The position numbers were made by a program, and so were the translations under genes. This document shows positions 35,165-43,457 of a stretch of 64,000 bases of DNA, piece by piece. Below the pieces are notes generated by a model that was not told where the DNA came from, searched no databases, and was given only the letters and a program-made list of their open reading frames with translations. Origin of the DNA: Pseudoalteromonas rhizosphaerae (lineage in GTDB: Bacteria; Pseudomonadota; Gammaproteobacteria; Enterobacterales; Alteromonadaceae). How positions within the stretch are numbered: the stretch's first letter is position 1; the number at the start of each line of letters is the position of its first letter. The stretch is from the NCBI RefSeq assembly GCF_902498845.1, contig NZ_CABVLM010000001.1, forward strand, positions 434,001 to 498,000, given 5' to 3'.

Positions 35165-35559
35165 AGATCCTTATCATGGTTAACGAGTCTGTAGAATTAC
35201 TCGTTTAAAATTTATTTTTATTGACACATTAACCATAGCCGAGTTGCTATTTTGATTCAATCGATAACTGACTTTCACGTAAAATATAAAAAGAGTGCTT
35301 GGTGTTGTTTTAATTGGTATTTTGCAAGGTATTACAGGTGTTTGAGTGGCTTATTTTAGTGGGAAAGGGCTCAAAAAAAGGAATTAACATTGGGCTAGGC
35401 AATGAGTACTTAGCTTCACAAGGTTTAGTGTCATTAAGAGATATTTGGATAATATTTATTACGGGAGATGAACCGCCCATTGCACTTCCTGTTAATTAAA
35501 AGCGCATGATGGGTGGTGTGGGGGCTGGAGGTTAGAGACCTCCGGCTACCCGATTATAT
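35165..35559. other. non-coding gap with short inverted repeat and second 33-bp repeat
   Basis: 395 bp. ACGAGT (35183-35188) and ACTCGT (35199-35204) form a short hairpin. A 61-codon TTG-started frame at 35314-35499 has no ribosome site or recognisable product and is not called. The repeat copy lies at 35525-35557. Confidence 0.55.
35525..35557. repeat. 33-bp repeat, copy 2
   Basis: It contains the hairpin GGAGGT tagag ACCTCC. It sits 3 bp beyond the stop of the leftward DUF2971 gene, the same placement as copy 1 relative to its gene. Confidence 0.85.
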
Positions 35560-36423
35560 TTACCATTTTGCCATGTTATCAAGAAGATCTTCATGCCCTT
35601 CTAATAACTCTGACTTGATTACAATTTGAGCTGGAATTGAATATTTATTACATATGGCAAGTATGCTAGAAACAAACGGTTCACCAGCAAATGGGGATAT
35701 ATAAATACCTTCTATCAAATCCATTGCAAGTGCTTGAACAAATTCTGGCTTAGCCTTGAAATTATTTACATTAGAAGGATCTATATTAGGAATAGTAAAT
35801 AATCTTACTTCATTCTCATGACTAAAAGAGCTGCGTTTCAATAATGGGGATAAATATCCGTCAGTAACACAGTCTTTAGGGCAAATCTTATCATCATGAA
35901 AATCCAAATATTTAACCGCGCCAATTTGAATTAACAAATCCTGATCAAATTTTTCAATGGAGTTAACAAGCGAAGAAATACTAGTTTTAACCGCTATACC
36001 TTTGCCATTATCCGAATACAATTTCCACATAGCCTCTGATTCTGATGAATTAGCATGCCAGCAATTTACAGTTATTCCTTTGGTAACTGTTTTGAAAATT
36101 TGTTTAATGAGTTCTCTAAAGTCTGGAGTAACACTTTTGATTTTTGATAATTCATTGAGCAGGGCTTGGTTATTGCCAATTTTAACTTTTAATTGCTCTT
36201 GCGCATTTTCTAACTCTTTTACTTCAGAACCAAAAATATTTGAGTATGCCTCAAAAACAACTTTGGGCATGAAGCCTTCAAAGGGGTCTGAATTTTGATA
36301 ACTTTCTAATGGGGTGAAAAATAGCTTGTTACCTTCTAGTAAACTAATCAACTTATCCAATGACATATAACGCCATAAAGGTGTATCAACATTTACGCTT
36401 TCACCAACTTTAACTTTTGCCAA
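35560..36423 (-). CDS. DUF2971 domain-containing protein
   Basis: A 287-residue soluble protein. The DUF2971 pattern is clear: LWRYMSLDKLISLLEGNKLFFTPL, then YQNSDPFEGF, NCWHANSSESEAMWKLYSDNGKGIAVKTS in the middle, and HENEVRLF near 210. The function of the family is not established, though members are often in accessory and defence-like regions. The gene stands alone between non-coding stretches, with the 33-bp repeat directly after it. The start ATG has AGGGGAG-type purines upstream. Confidence 0.88.
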   Translation of the reverse strand: MAKVKVGESVNVDTPLWRYMSLDKLISLLEGNKLFFTPLESYQNSDPFEGFMPKVVFEAYSNIFGSEVKELENAQEQLKVKIGNNQALLNELSKIKSVTPDFRELIKQIFKTVTKGITVNCWHANSSESEAMWKLYSDNGKGIAVKTSISSLVNSIEKFDQDLLIQIGAVKYLDFHDDKICPKDCVTDGYLSPLLKRSSFSHENEVRLFTIPNIDPSNVNNFKAKPEFVQALAMDLIEGIYISPFAGEPFVSSILAICNKYSIPAQIVIKSELLEGHEDLLDNMAKW

Positions 36424-36855
36424 TTAGACACTCCCCTCTGAGGTAAATATAACAATTTTATAGTGCGCGAAGGGCGGATCTTTCTGCTCCGGCCACACTC
36501 ATATGTATACTTTACACAGTTTTAACAAATTGCCTAAGATATTACTATTATTAAGTTTTCTAAAATCTAAAGCAAAGCTAAATGGAACAATATACGCGCG
36601 TCGCTCATATCATTGAATATCTGAGCAAACAACGTTTGACTACTTAATTAGCTATTATCAATAGCCGGATATTGCTCACAGCCGAACTTAGTTAGAGCAC
36701 TATGAGTTCAAGTAGGCTTTGCTCTGAATATCAAATTTGACACTAACCAAAATAAATATACATACTGATGCGAATTATTGTGCTGATTTGAGTCAGAAAG
36801 TTCTCTTTTCAACCTTTGTTGAAAAAATGTCTTAAAACTGAACAAGCTGGCGTAG
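36424..36855. other. non-coding stretch, 432 bp
   Basis: A+T-rich, without a credible ORF or RNA gene. A small hairpin, TTTTCAAC / GTTGAAAA, lies at 36806-36825, about 30 bp beyond the leftward TetR gene and could end its transcript. Confidence 0.55.
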
Positions 36856-37464
36856 TCATTCCAGCACAGAAAAAGCGACTAATAATATCTTTTTCACCGT
36901 TTCAGGGGCCACACCTCGAGCTAGCTGTGTCGATGCATTGCTTAGCTGCGCGTCAATATAAGTAGCAGCAAATTCCGATGACATGTCCACAGAAAACTCT
37001 CCCTTAGTCTTTGAACGCTCTACCCATTTCTTGAAAAAAACTAATCCCTGCTTTTCAAGAAAATCTATTTGCGCTTGTGTTTCTTTTCCCAAATGTACTC
37101 GTGATTCGCGCATTTTTATAAAAAGACAGCCATTTGGAGATTCATCATGACAACTAACTGAAGTGGCAAACGATATAAGGTTATCAAGGGCCTCTTTAAA
37201 TGGAACGTCACTATTTAGCATCTGCTGCACAGGCTCTAACACTTGCTCCTGATACCTAATCAGGACAGCTTTCATCAAGCCATCTTCATTAGAAAATTCA
37301 CGGTAAAGACCCGGTTTAGATACACCCGATCTTCTGCAAATTTCATTAAGGGATAAATTACCTATATTGTCTTTCCAGTAAGAATCCATTGCCACATCTA
37401 AAACATGATCGCGGTCTAAGGTCTTTGGACGCCCTCTAACGGGCTTAACTGTATTTGAATTCAT
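36856..37464 (-). CDS. TetR/AcrR-family transcriptional repressor
   Basis: A 202-residue regulator. The N-terminal helix-turn-helix covers about residues 15-60: HVLDVAMDSYWKDNIGNLSLNEICRRSGVSKPGLYREF. The C-terminal ligand/dimer domain contains CLFIKMRESRVHLG, typical of the group that controls oxidoreductases. It is divergent from an SDR gene across 94 bp that hold two TACC-N4-GGTA palindromes, so it probably represses that gene and itself. The inducing ligand is unknown. Confidence 0.92.
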   Translation of the reverse strand: MNSNTVKPVRGRPKTLDRDHVLDVAMDSYWKDNIGNLSLNEICRRSGVSKPGLYREFSNEDGLMKAVLIRYQEQVLEPVQQMLNSDVPFKEALDNLISFATSVSCHDESPNGCLFIKMRESRVHLGKETQAQIDFLEKQGLVFFKKWVERSKTKGEFSVDMSSEFAATYIDAQLSNASTQLARGVAPETVKKILLVAFSVLE

Positions 37465-37468
37465 TTAG

Positions 37469-37527
37469 TACCACTCGGTATTTTAATTTGACAGGCTGCT
37501 CTTTACGGTTTATTGTACCGGCTGGTA
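37469..37527 (+). promoter_or_regulatory. SDR promoter with two predicted TetR operators
   Basis: TTGACA (37488-37493), a 17-bp spacer and TATTGT (37511-37516) form a good sigma-70 promoter towards the SDR gene. Palindromes TACCACTCGGTA (37469-37480) and TACCGGCTGGTA (37516-37527) share TACC-N4-GGTA. One overlaps the TetR leader and the other covers the SDR transcription start, as expected for a divergent repressor. Confidence 0.7.
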
Positions 37528-37558
37528 TTTAATTAGGCAAAGCAAATAGGAAAGAATA

Positions 37559-38440
37559 ATGAACGAAACACAAAAAAGCATCGTTATCACAGGTAGCAGC
37601 AGTGGATTTGGTCAAAAGTCAGTAAAAGATTTTGCTGATAAAGGCTATCTAGTGTTCGCTACTATGCGCGGCCCTGAAGGCAAAAACGCTGCAGTTAAAG
37701 CCGAATTAGAAGCGTATAGCGATTCTATTCAGGTTGTTGATATGGATGTTACTAACGACGATTCTGTCAAAACCGCCATTGCGAGTGTGCTAGATAAAGC
37801 GGGAAAAATTGATGTGTTACTAAACAATGCTGGTGTAATGTATCTTGGCATTACAGAAGCATTTAGCATTGATCAAGCTCGCGAGCAGATGGAAACCAAC
37901 TACTATGGCGCTATGCGTACTATTCTGGCAGTTTTGCCTGCGATGCGTGAAGCTAAGTCTGGCCTGATCATCAACACCTCATCAATGGTTGGCCAAATTT
38001 CAGCGCCTTATTTCTCTACTTACGCAGCGACAAAACATGCTTTAGAAGGCTACCTCCAAGGTTTACGCTACGAAGTAGCACCATTCGGCATCGATGTCGC
38101 CATCGTACAACCAGGGCCATTCCCTACAGGTCTAAGTGCATCAGGACAACAACCATCACGCACAGACATACTGGACAGCTACGGTGAATTGGCAAACATT
38201 CCTGCCGCTATGTTCGAGGAATTCGGTAAATTTATGCAGAGCGATCAAGCGCCTAATCCACAAATGGTGGTAGATGCCTATTTAGCGCTAGCAGACATGC
38301 CTAAAGGTAAACGCCCAACACGCACAGCAGTTGGTTTAGTTTGGGGTGTAGATGAAATAAACGCAGCTAAACAACCTATCCAAGATCGTGTTTTGACAGA
38401 AATGCAACTAGACAAGGTGCTAGGTGGTGCTGACGTATAA
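37559..38440 (+). CDS. SDR-family NAD(P)-dependent oxidoreductase
   Basis: A 293-residue classical short-chain dehydrogenase, cytoplasmic. GSSSGFGQ near residue 13 is the nucleotide-binding glycine motif, NNAGV follows near 90, and the catalytic set is NTSS (Ser) with YAATKHA (Tyr and Lys). The substrate pocket region QPGPFPTGLS is visible. Start ATG after AGGAAAGAA. It diverges from the TetR gene and is the likely target of that repressor. The substrate is not predictable; such pairs often handle reactive carbonyls. Confidence 0.93.
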   Translation: MNETQKSIVITGSSSGFGQKSVKDFADKGYLVFATMRGPEGKNAAVKAELEAYSDSIQVVDMDVTNDDSVKTAIASVLDKAGKIDVLLNNAGVMYLGITEAFSIDQAREQMETNYYGAMRTILAVLPAMREAKSGLIINTSSMVGQISAPYFSTYAATKHALEGYLQGLRYEVAPFGIDVAIVQPGPFPTGLSASGQQPSRTDILDSYGELANIPAAMFEEFGKFMQSDQAPNPQMVVDAYLALADMPKGKRPTRTAVGLVWGVDEINAAKQPIQDRVLTEMQLDKVLGGADV

Positions 38441-38451
38441 TTTTAGTCATC

Positions 38452-38477
38452 AGGGGGCAAGTTGTTTTTGCCCCTTT
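38452..38477 (+). terminator. terminator-like hairpin after the SDR gene
   Basis: GGGGCAA (38454-38460) pairs with TTGCCCC (38468-38474) across a 7-nt loop, followed by a short T run. It begins about 12 bp after the stop codon. Confidence 0.6.
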
Positions 38478-38540
38478 GCTTATCAAGTTACAATTAAATG
38501 TACGATTAAATGAATTATTTATCTGCGAGCTTACAGGAAC

Positions 38541-38657
38541 AACTTATCTATTTATTCACCACTGAGCACACAAAGACGCTTCGCGCTGCACAGAGTAAAA
38601 ATTTTTGGACTTTTATTTACTTCTCGGTGAACTCGGTGTGCTCTGTGGTTAATTTCT
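38541..38657. repeat. MITE-like dispersed repeat, copy 1
   Basis: About 117 bp matching 38764-38875. It includes ACTGAGCACACAAAG at one end, GCTTCGCGCTGCACAGAG inside and TGCTCTGTGGTTAA at the other. Apparent reading frames here are only by-products of the repeat. Together with copy 2 it fills most of the 38441-38948 gap. Confidence 0.8.
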
Positions 38658-38763
38658 TTAGTAACTAGCAACCTAACAAACCGCGTTTCAATAATGTAGT
38701 CAGGATTGTCAAAATGATGCCAACATGAGATTAAATTAGGTATTTGTCTGGCTCTAACTAGCA

Positions 38764-38875
38764 CAACTTATCTTTTTATTCACCACAGAGAACACAGAGG
38801 CGCTTCGCGCTGCACAGAGAAAGAATCTTTGAACTATTATTCACTTCTCGGTGAACTCTGTGGTTAAATTTTCTT
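38764..38875. repeat. MITE-like dispersed repeat, copy 2
   Basis: About 112 bp with terminal inverted repeats ACCACAGAG (38782-38790) and CTCTGTGGT (38856-38864) and an internal CACAGAG motif. Orientation is the same as copy 1, with about 106 bp of other sequence between. No transposase is encoded. Confidence 0.8.
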
Positions 38876-38908
38876 GAACCTTGAACCTTGAACCTTGAAC
38901 CTAGAACC
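38874..38908. repeat. tandem heptamer TTGAACC
   Basis: Four perfect TTGAACC units (38874-38901) and a fifth, TAGAACC. It abuts the end of MITE-like copy 2. Confidence 0.9.
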
Positions 38909-38948
38909 ATAAAGCTCGCTAACTTTACTCTCGTCCCTCGCTAACTCT

Positions 38949-39491
38949 TCATTTCTTCAATATCTTATCTTTAAAGTCGAGTACTTTACCAATACCTGAG
39001 CCTAGCTTCATTAAGCTTTGTAGTTGTTCAGGGCTTAAGCGCTGTAGTTCTGAAGACCACTTAGTGACGGTTTCGAGTAGATCATGAATTTCATGCATTT
39101 GTTGCTGGGCAAACTTTTCATCGTCGTTGGTTGCAGGCTCTAACAAATTATCTCTGAGTAAACTTAGAGTAGGGTCAATCTCACGCTTTTTACGCTCTTC
39201 AAATACGCGGTTTGCCATATCCCAAATACTGCCAGCGGGTGCGTAGTATTCTTTTCTGTCACCTGGAATATGCTGCACTTTAATTAAGCGCCAAGATTGT
39301 AATTCTTTGATACCCATACTGACATTACCGCGAGATATACTCAGGGCGTCGGCGATTTCGTTCGCTGTCATTGGCTCTTTGGTTATGATCAATAAACCAC
39401 ACATTTGGCCGATTGTGCGATTAAAACCCCAACGACTGCCCATTTCGCCACAGTGCATTACAAAGGCAAAGTTCTTATCTGATAACGTCAT
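38949..39491 (-). CDS. GbsR/MarR-family transcriptional regulator
   Basis: A 180-residue winged-helix regulator. The DNA-binding domain covers about residues 20-90: LLIITKEPMTANEIADALSISRGNVSMGIKELQSWRLIKV, with the wing at PGDRKEYYAPAG. A C-terminal helical part mediates dimerisation. The pattern fits GbsR-type regulators, some of which respond to choline or betaine, but no betaine genes are nearby. It is divergent from adhP across 285 bp. Confidence 0.88.
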   Translation of the reverse strand: MTLSDKNFAFVMHCGEMGSRWGFNRTIGQMCGLLIITKEPMTANEIADALSISRGNVSMGIKELQSWRLIKVQHIPGDRKEYYAPAGSIWDMANRVFEERKKREIDPTLSLLRDNLLEPATNDDEKFAQQQMHEIHDLLETVTKWSSELQRLSPEQLQSLMKLGSGIGKVLDFKDKILKK

Positions 39492-39620
39492 TGCTTCTCA
39501 AGTTTCAATAAATAATGAAATTAATGCTAGCACGCTGAATATGTTTAGCAAGATTTACTGCGCAATACGCTGAATTTTCCTTGGCTGAAGCAAGCCTATG
39601 GGATTATGTGTTGGTACTAA

Positions 39621-39644
39621 TAGTCGTTCTTAGTCGTTCAGAAC
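39621..39644. promoter_or_regulatory. possible operator between the GbsR-type gene and adhP
   Basis: Two direct TAGTCGTTC units (39621-39629 and 39631-39639), with GTTCT...AGAAC forming an inverted pair over the second. Its place in the shared upstream region suggests a regulator site; this is weak evidence. Confidence 0.3.
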
Positions 39645-39776
39645 AAGTTATATCACTAAAGTTTGATTTAGATTAATTTTTGCTCATCTAGAGTCGCGTA
39701 AGGTGTACACTAATTTACGACAACTAATTTCTTAACAACTACTCAATAACAACTTCGCAACAACAAGGAACGAGCA

Positions 39777-40787
39777 ATGAAAGCAGCCGTTAATAGTACT
39801 TACAAAGGCAAATTAGAAATTTCAGATTTACCCATTCCAACCGTTGGAGTTAATGATGTTTTAGTTAAAATAGCCGCATGCGGTGTGTGTCATACTGATT
39901 TACATGCCTGTCATGGTGATTGGCCAGTAAAGCCAAAAATGCCGTTAGTTCCAGGGCATGAAGGTGTTGGAGTGATCGAACAGCTGGGTAGCAATATTAC
40001 TCATTTAGAAATTGGTGATCGTGTTGGCATTCCTTGGCTATACAGTGCATGTGGTCATTGTGAATTTTGTTTAGAAGGTAAAGAGACCTTATGTCTTTCA
40101 CAGCATAATACGGGTTACTCAGTTGATGGTAGTTACGCTGAATATTGCTTAGCTGATGGGAACTATGTTGTAAAGATCCCTGAAGGCTTAGGTTTTTCAG
40201 AAGCTGCGCCATTATTTTGTGCCGGTGTCACAACCTATAAAGCGCTAAAAGTGTCAGGTGCTAAGCCAGGACAATGGGTCGCTATTGTTGGTGTAGGTGG
40301 GCTTGGGCATCTTGCGGTGCAATATGCAAAGGCAATGGGCTTTAATGTAATTGCAGTGGATACTGGTGTTGAAAAACTGGCTTTAGCAAAAGAGTTAGGT
40401 GCAGATATCACCTTGGACTTTAAAGAATGTGTGCCTAGTGAGGCTATATTTGAGCAGGTAGGGGGCGCACATGCTGTGGTATGTACCGCTGTATCCAAGC
40501 CGGGGTTTGAGCAAGCTTATAAGAGTGTTCGCCGTGGTGGAAAATGCGTGTTAGTTGGTCTGCCTCCAGAGGATATGCCGTTGCCTATTTTTGATACTGT
40601 ACTCAATGGCGTTTCTGTTGTTGGCTCAATTGTTGGCACACGTAGGGATTTACAAGAATGTTTAGAGTTTGCTGCACAGGGCAAAGTTAAAGCAATTATT
40701 GAAGAAAAACGTCTTGAAGATATCAATGACATATTTGACGATATGCTCAAAGGTGAAATTAATGGCCGTATAGTAGTCACTATGTAA
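39777..40787 (+). CDS. adhP: zinc-dependent alcohol dehydrogenase AdhP
   Basis: A 336-residue medium-chain dehydrogenase that interconverts ethanol and acetaldehyde (and related short alcohols) with NAD. Catalytic zinc ligands lie in CGVCHTD, PGHEGVG and LFCAGVT. The structural zinc cluster is [33 protein letters not shown] is the Rossmann motif. AAGGAA precedes the ATG, and a terminator follows the stop. The length and opening MKAAV match AdhP. It may be controlled by the divergent GbsR-type regulator. Confidence 0.95.
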   Translation: MKAAVNSTYKGKLEISDLPIPTVGVNDVLVKIAACGVCHTDLHACHGDWPVKPKMPLVPGHEGVGVIEQLGSNITHLEIGDRVGIPWLYSACGHCEFCLEGKETLCLSQHNTGYSVDGSYAEYCLADGNYVVKIPEGLGFSEAAPLFCAGVTTYKALKVSGAKPGQWVAIVGVGGLGHLAVQYAKAMGFNVIAVDTGVEKLALAKELGADITLDFKECVPSEAIFEQVGGAHAVVCTAVSKPGFEQAYKSVRRGGKCVLVGLPPEDMPLPIFDTVLNGVSVVGSIVGTRRDLQECLEFAAQGKVKAIIEEKRLEDINDIFDDMLKGEINGRIVVTM

Positions 40788-40791
40788 AGGT

Positions 40792-40822
40792 AAAAAAGCG
40801 CACAAGCATTTTGTGCGCTTTT
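40792..40822. terminator. bidirectional terminator between adhP and the siderophore receptor
   Basis: A 12-bp stem AAAAGCGCACAA / TTGTGCGCTTTT (40794-40805 with 40811-40822) with loop GCATT. It serves two converging genes, adhP ending at 40787 and the receptor ending at 40835. Confidence 0.9.
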
Positions 40823-40834
40823 ACAGCTTATAAC

Positions 40835-43261
40835 TTAAAGCTTATAGCTCAAAGTTAGTTTCGCATTGCGTTCTTCGCCTGGCATACCACCTAAAAACAT
40901 TGCTTTTGAGTAATAAACTTTATTAAACAAATTATTTAAATTTAGCTGTAAGCCCCATTTATCAGTGTTATAACTTAACGCAGCATCATAAATAGTATAG
41001 CTTGGTACATAACCATCAGGAATGCCGAATGATGACGAGTTAGTACTACGGTCATCCACGTACTTAACACCTGCACTTACTTTTAGTGGCTGGGCTAGTT
41101 CAAACCACTGAGCACTGTATGTTAACCATGTGCTTGCTGTTACATAAGGCACACCTTTTTGACGGGCAGCAAATGTGCTCACATTAGGGTTTTTCTGTTC
41201 ACGCGCATCTTGATAAACACCATTGATATTGACCTTCCATTGATCATTTAAGTAGGCATTTAAATCAAGCTCAACACCACGAGTTTTTTCTTCACCATTA
41301 AAGTAATTTTTTGGGACCGATGGATCTGGCTTTGTATCATCATAGGCAGGGTTTGCATATTCTAAGTTAGTACGTGCAGTGTCAAATACCACGAATGAGG
41401 CGAGTACCTGATCATCAAAGGCTTTTACCCTTATACCTAAATCAGTACTAAGAGACTGCGCATCATCACGGTCAGCTTCATTGCCTAAAACAGAGCCTAA
41501 AACGCTATACGCAGTGCGACCCTTCGAATGGTTTATAAATATAGACAGGTCATCAGTCGGTTTGTATGTCGCGCCTAAATTATAGGTTAAACCATTATCC
41601 GAGGTACTTGCTTCTGGCGTTGCAGCAGCGGCACTGGCGCGGTAACGTGCATCAACACCTAAATGTTCATATTTTTGAGTAATTTCGTTGTATGCAACAC
41701 CAATACGGGTTGTGAAGCTGTCATTGATATAAGCAACATGTTGCAGTCCTAAGCCCCATGCTTGCACTTTTTTACTATAGTTACTGGTTTTAAGCGGATC
41801 ATAGTCGCTAAATTGCCCGTCTGACCAAACCGGTGTTCGAATATCTAGAATATAGGGTAAAGAGCCTTGATAGGTTATATCGCCATTTTTATCTTTGAGA
41901 ATATAGTCTTTATCCCAAATAGAATACTGCGTGAAGCGTATATCGCGGTCTTCATAATTAGCATTGACCAAAAATTCGTTTTCTATATCACCTAAACTAA
42001 AGTCATAGCGTAAATCTGCAAAGTATTGCCATGACTTTTCATCGGCCTCTACTTGGCGATATTCTTGACGGCGTGCAGCAAATGGATAAAGTACATCATC
42101 AACTACCAATGGCGCACGAGGGTCTTGATTTATGACGCCATTTTTTTGCCGCCAATACACATAATTATAGGCACCTGTTTGTCTGGCAAAGCTCGATTCA
42201 TAATTACGGTATTGCAGTTGTTGGTTTAAAAATAAATTGTCAGTTATATAGTAATTATGAGTGAGTTTAAAGCGTAACTCTTCACCTTCGTTGTCTTTTG
42301 CCATGGGTGAGATAATACCGCGATGACCAAATTTATACGGTGTTAAACCATCAGACGCTGCAAGTGAATTCGCTAATTGTTGGCGCTGCGCATCAGATAA
42401 TTGCAGCCCAGCAGTGGTTGGATCATTGACTAAATCATCCGCAGTCACTTGGCCGGCGGTTTTGCCATTTACCGACTGCGCATTATAAATACGGATAGGG
42501 TGGCCAATTGAATCAACTGCAATGGCATCTTTAATATAAGCGGCTGAGATCATAATATTTTGGCGGTCATTAAACACATATTTTAATGCGCCGTAGATTT
42601 CATCGCGGTCATCTTTTAAATCACGGTAGCCATCACTACGTGCTGTTTTTGCATTAACTCGGTATGCTAGATTTTCGGTAATTGCATTGGTGCTATCAAT
42701 TGATAATGAATAGGTATTCCATTGACCAATTTCCGCTTGTACGTTGTGCTGCTCGGTAAACTGTGGTTTTTTTTCAATCAAGTTAATTACGCCACCTGCG
42801 CTGCCCATGCCATATAAACCAGTGGCGGGGCCTTTTAATACTTCTACGGCCTCCACATTGGTTAGTGATCGAGTTGGATTGAATGTGTTTCCTAGGCCCG
42901 CACCGCCATACATACCATCATAAGTATAATTTGCACCAAGGCCACGGATCACTAAATTGTCGCCAATTCCGTAGTTATTACCTGCTTGGGTTACACCACT
43001 GATATTACGGGCTAAGTCTTGTAAGTTATCAACGCCTTGCGAGTTGATAAGCTCTTGATCGACGATAACGATAGGCGCAGGTGTTTCCATTAACGACATA
43101 TCAGACTTTGTTGCTAAACCCGAATTTAATACAACATGATTTTGCTTTTGATAAACCGTGATGCGTTCAAGATCGGATTGTTCGGCCGCAGTTGCATTAT
43201 ATGCTGTTAAACAGGCTAGGGTAATTAGAGAGAATTTATGCGTTGTCATAGTCATTACCAT
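40835..43261 (-). CDS. TonB-dependent siderophore receptor
   Basis: An 808-residue outer-membrane receptor of the ferric-siderophore type (FhuA/FpvA-like). The start is uncertain among ATGs at 43261, 43255 and 43249. The signal peptide ends YNATAA. LERITVY is the TonB-box region. The plug carries ETPAPIVIVDQELINSQGVDNLQDLARNISGVTQ and LVIRGLGANYTYDGMYGG. The barrel ends KAMFLGGMPGEERNAKLTLSYKL. A Fur-box-like sequence lies just upstream. No siderophore synthesis genes are nearby, so uptake of foreign siderophores is plausible. Confidence 0.92.
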   Translation of the reverse strand: MVMTMTTHKFSLITLACLTAYNATAAEQSDLERITVYQKQNHVVLNSGLATKSDMSLMETPAPIVIVDQELINSQGVDNLQDLARNISGVTQAGNNYGIGDNLVIRGLGANYTYDGMYGGAGLGNTFNPTRSLTNVEAVEVLKGPATGLYGMGSAGGVINLIEKKPQFTEQHNVQAEIGQWNTYSLSIDSTNAITENLAYRVNAKTARSDGYRDLKDDRDEIYGALKYVFNDRQNIMISAAYIKDAIAVDSIGHPIRIYNAQSVNGKTAGQVTADDLVNDPTTAGLQLSDAQRQQLANSLAASDGLTPYKFGHRGIISPMAKDNEGEELRFKLTHNYYITDNLFLNQQLQYRNYESSFARQTGAYNYVYWRQKNGVINQDPRAPLVVDDVLYPFAARRQEYRQVEADEKSWQYFADLRYDFSLGDIENEFLVNANYEDRDIRFTQYSIWDKDYILKDKNGDITYQGSLPYILDIRTPVWSDGQFSDYDPLKTSNYSKKVQAWGLGLQHVAYINDSFTTRIGVAYNEITQKYEHLGVDARYRASAAAATPEASTSDNGLTYNLGATYKPTDDLSIFINHSKGRTAYSVLGSVLGNEADRDDAQSLSTDLGIRVKAFDDQVLASFVVFDTARTNLEYANPAYDDTKPDPSVPKNYFNGEEKTRGVELDLNAYLNDQWKVNINGVYQDAREQKNPNVSTFAARQKGVPYVTASTWLTYSAQWFELAQPLKVSAGVKYVDDRSTNSSSFGIPDGYVPSYTIYDAALSYNTDKWGLQLNLNNLFNKVYYSKAMFLGGMPGEERNAKLTLSYKL

Positions 43262-43273
43262 TAAAAAATTTTC

Positions 43274-43292
43274 GTAATGATAATGTGTGGCA
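43274..43292 (-). promoter_or_regulatory. possible Fur box upstream of the siderophore receptor
   Basis: GTAATGATAATG resembles the first two hexamers of the Fur consensus GATAATGATAATCATTATC; the third is poorly matched. The position just before the start codon of an iron receptor supports it. Confidence 0.35.
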
Positions 43293-43427
43293 TTTGTATT
43301 TCAAGTTTTAATTACCTAAAAAAGGCAATTATTTAAACCTACCCCAAGCTGCTTACCTTTTGCTTTCAAAATATTAATATATTAACAACGTATTTAGTTA
43401 GCTGTTAGTTTAACCCTTGCTTAATGA

Positions 43428-43452
43428 TGGAGTTAGCTTAACGCTAACTCCA
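43428..43452 (-). terminator. strong hairpin after the amidohydrolase gene
   Basis: A perfect 10-bp stem TGGAGTTAGC / GCTAACTCCA with loop TTAAC, 5 bp beyond the leftward stop. It lacks a T-tract, so it may stabilise the mRNA end rather than terminate. Confidence 0.45.
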
Positions 43453-43457
43453 CACAT

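Noticed and set aside
35314-35499. 61-codon TTG-started ORF
   Set aside because: No ribosome site, no recognisable domain and low-complexity hydrophobic start; treated as chance.
38552-38764. 70-residue leftward ORF in the repeat region
   Set aside because: It is the translation of the MITE-like repeat (RAHRVHREV-type peptide), a known kind of spurious protein, and has no ribosome site.
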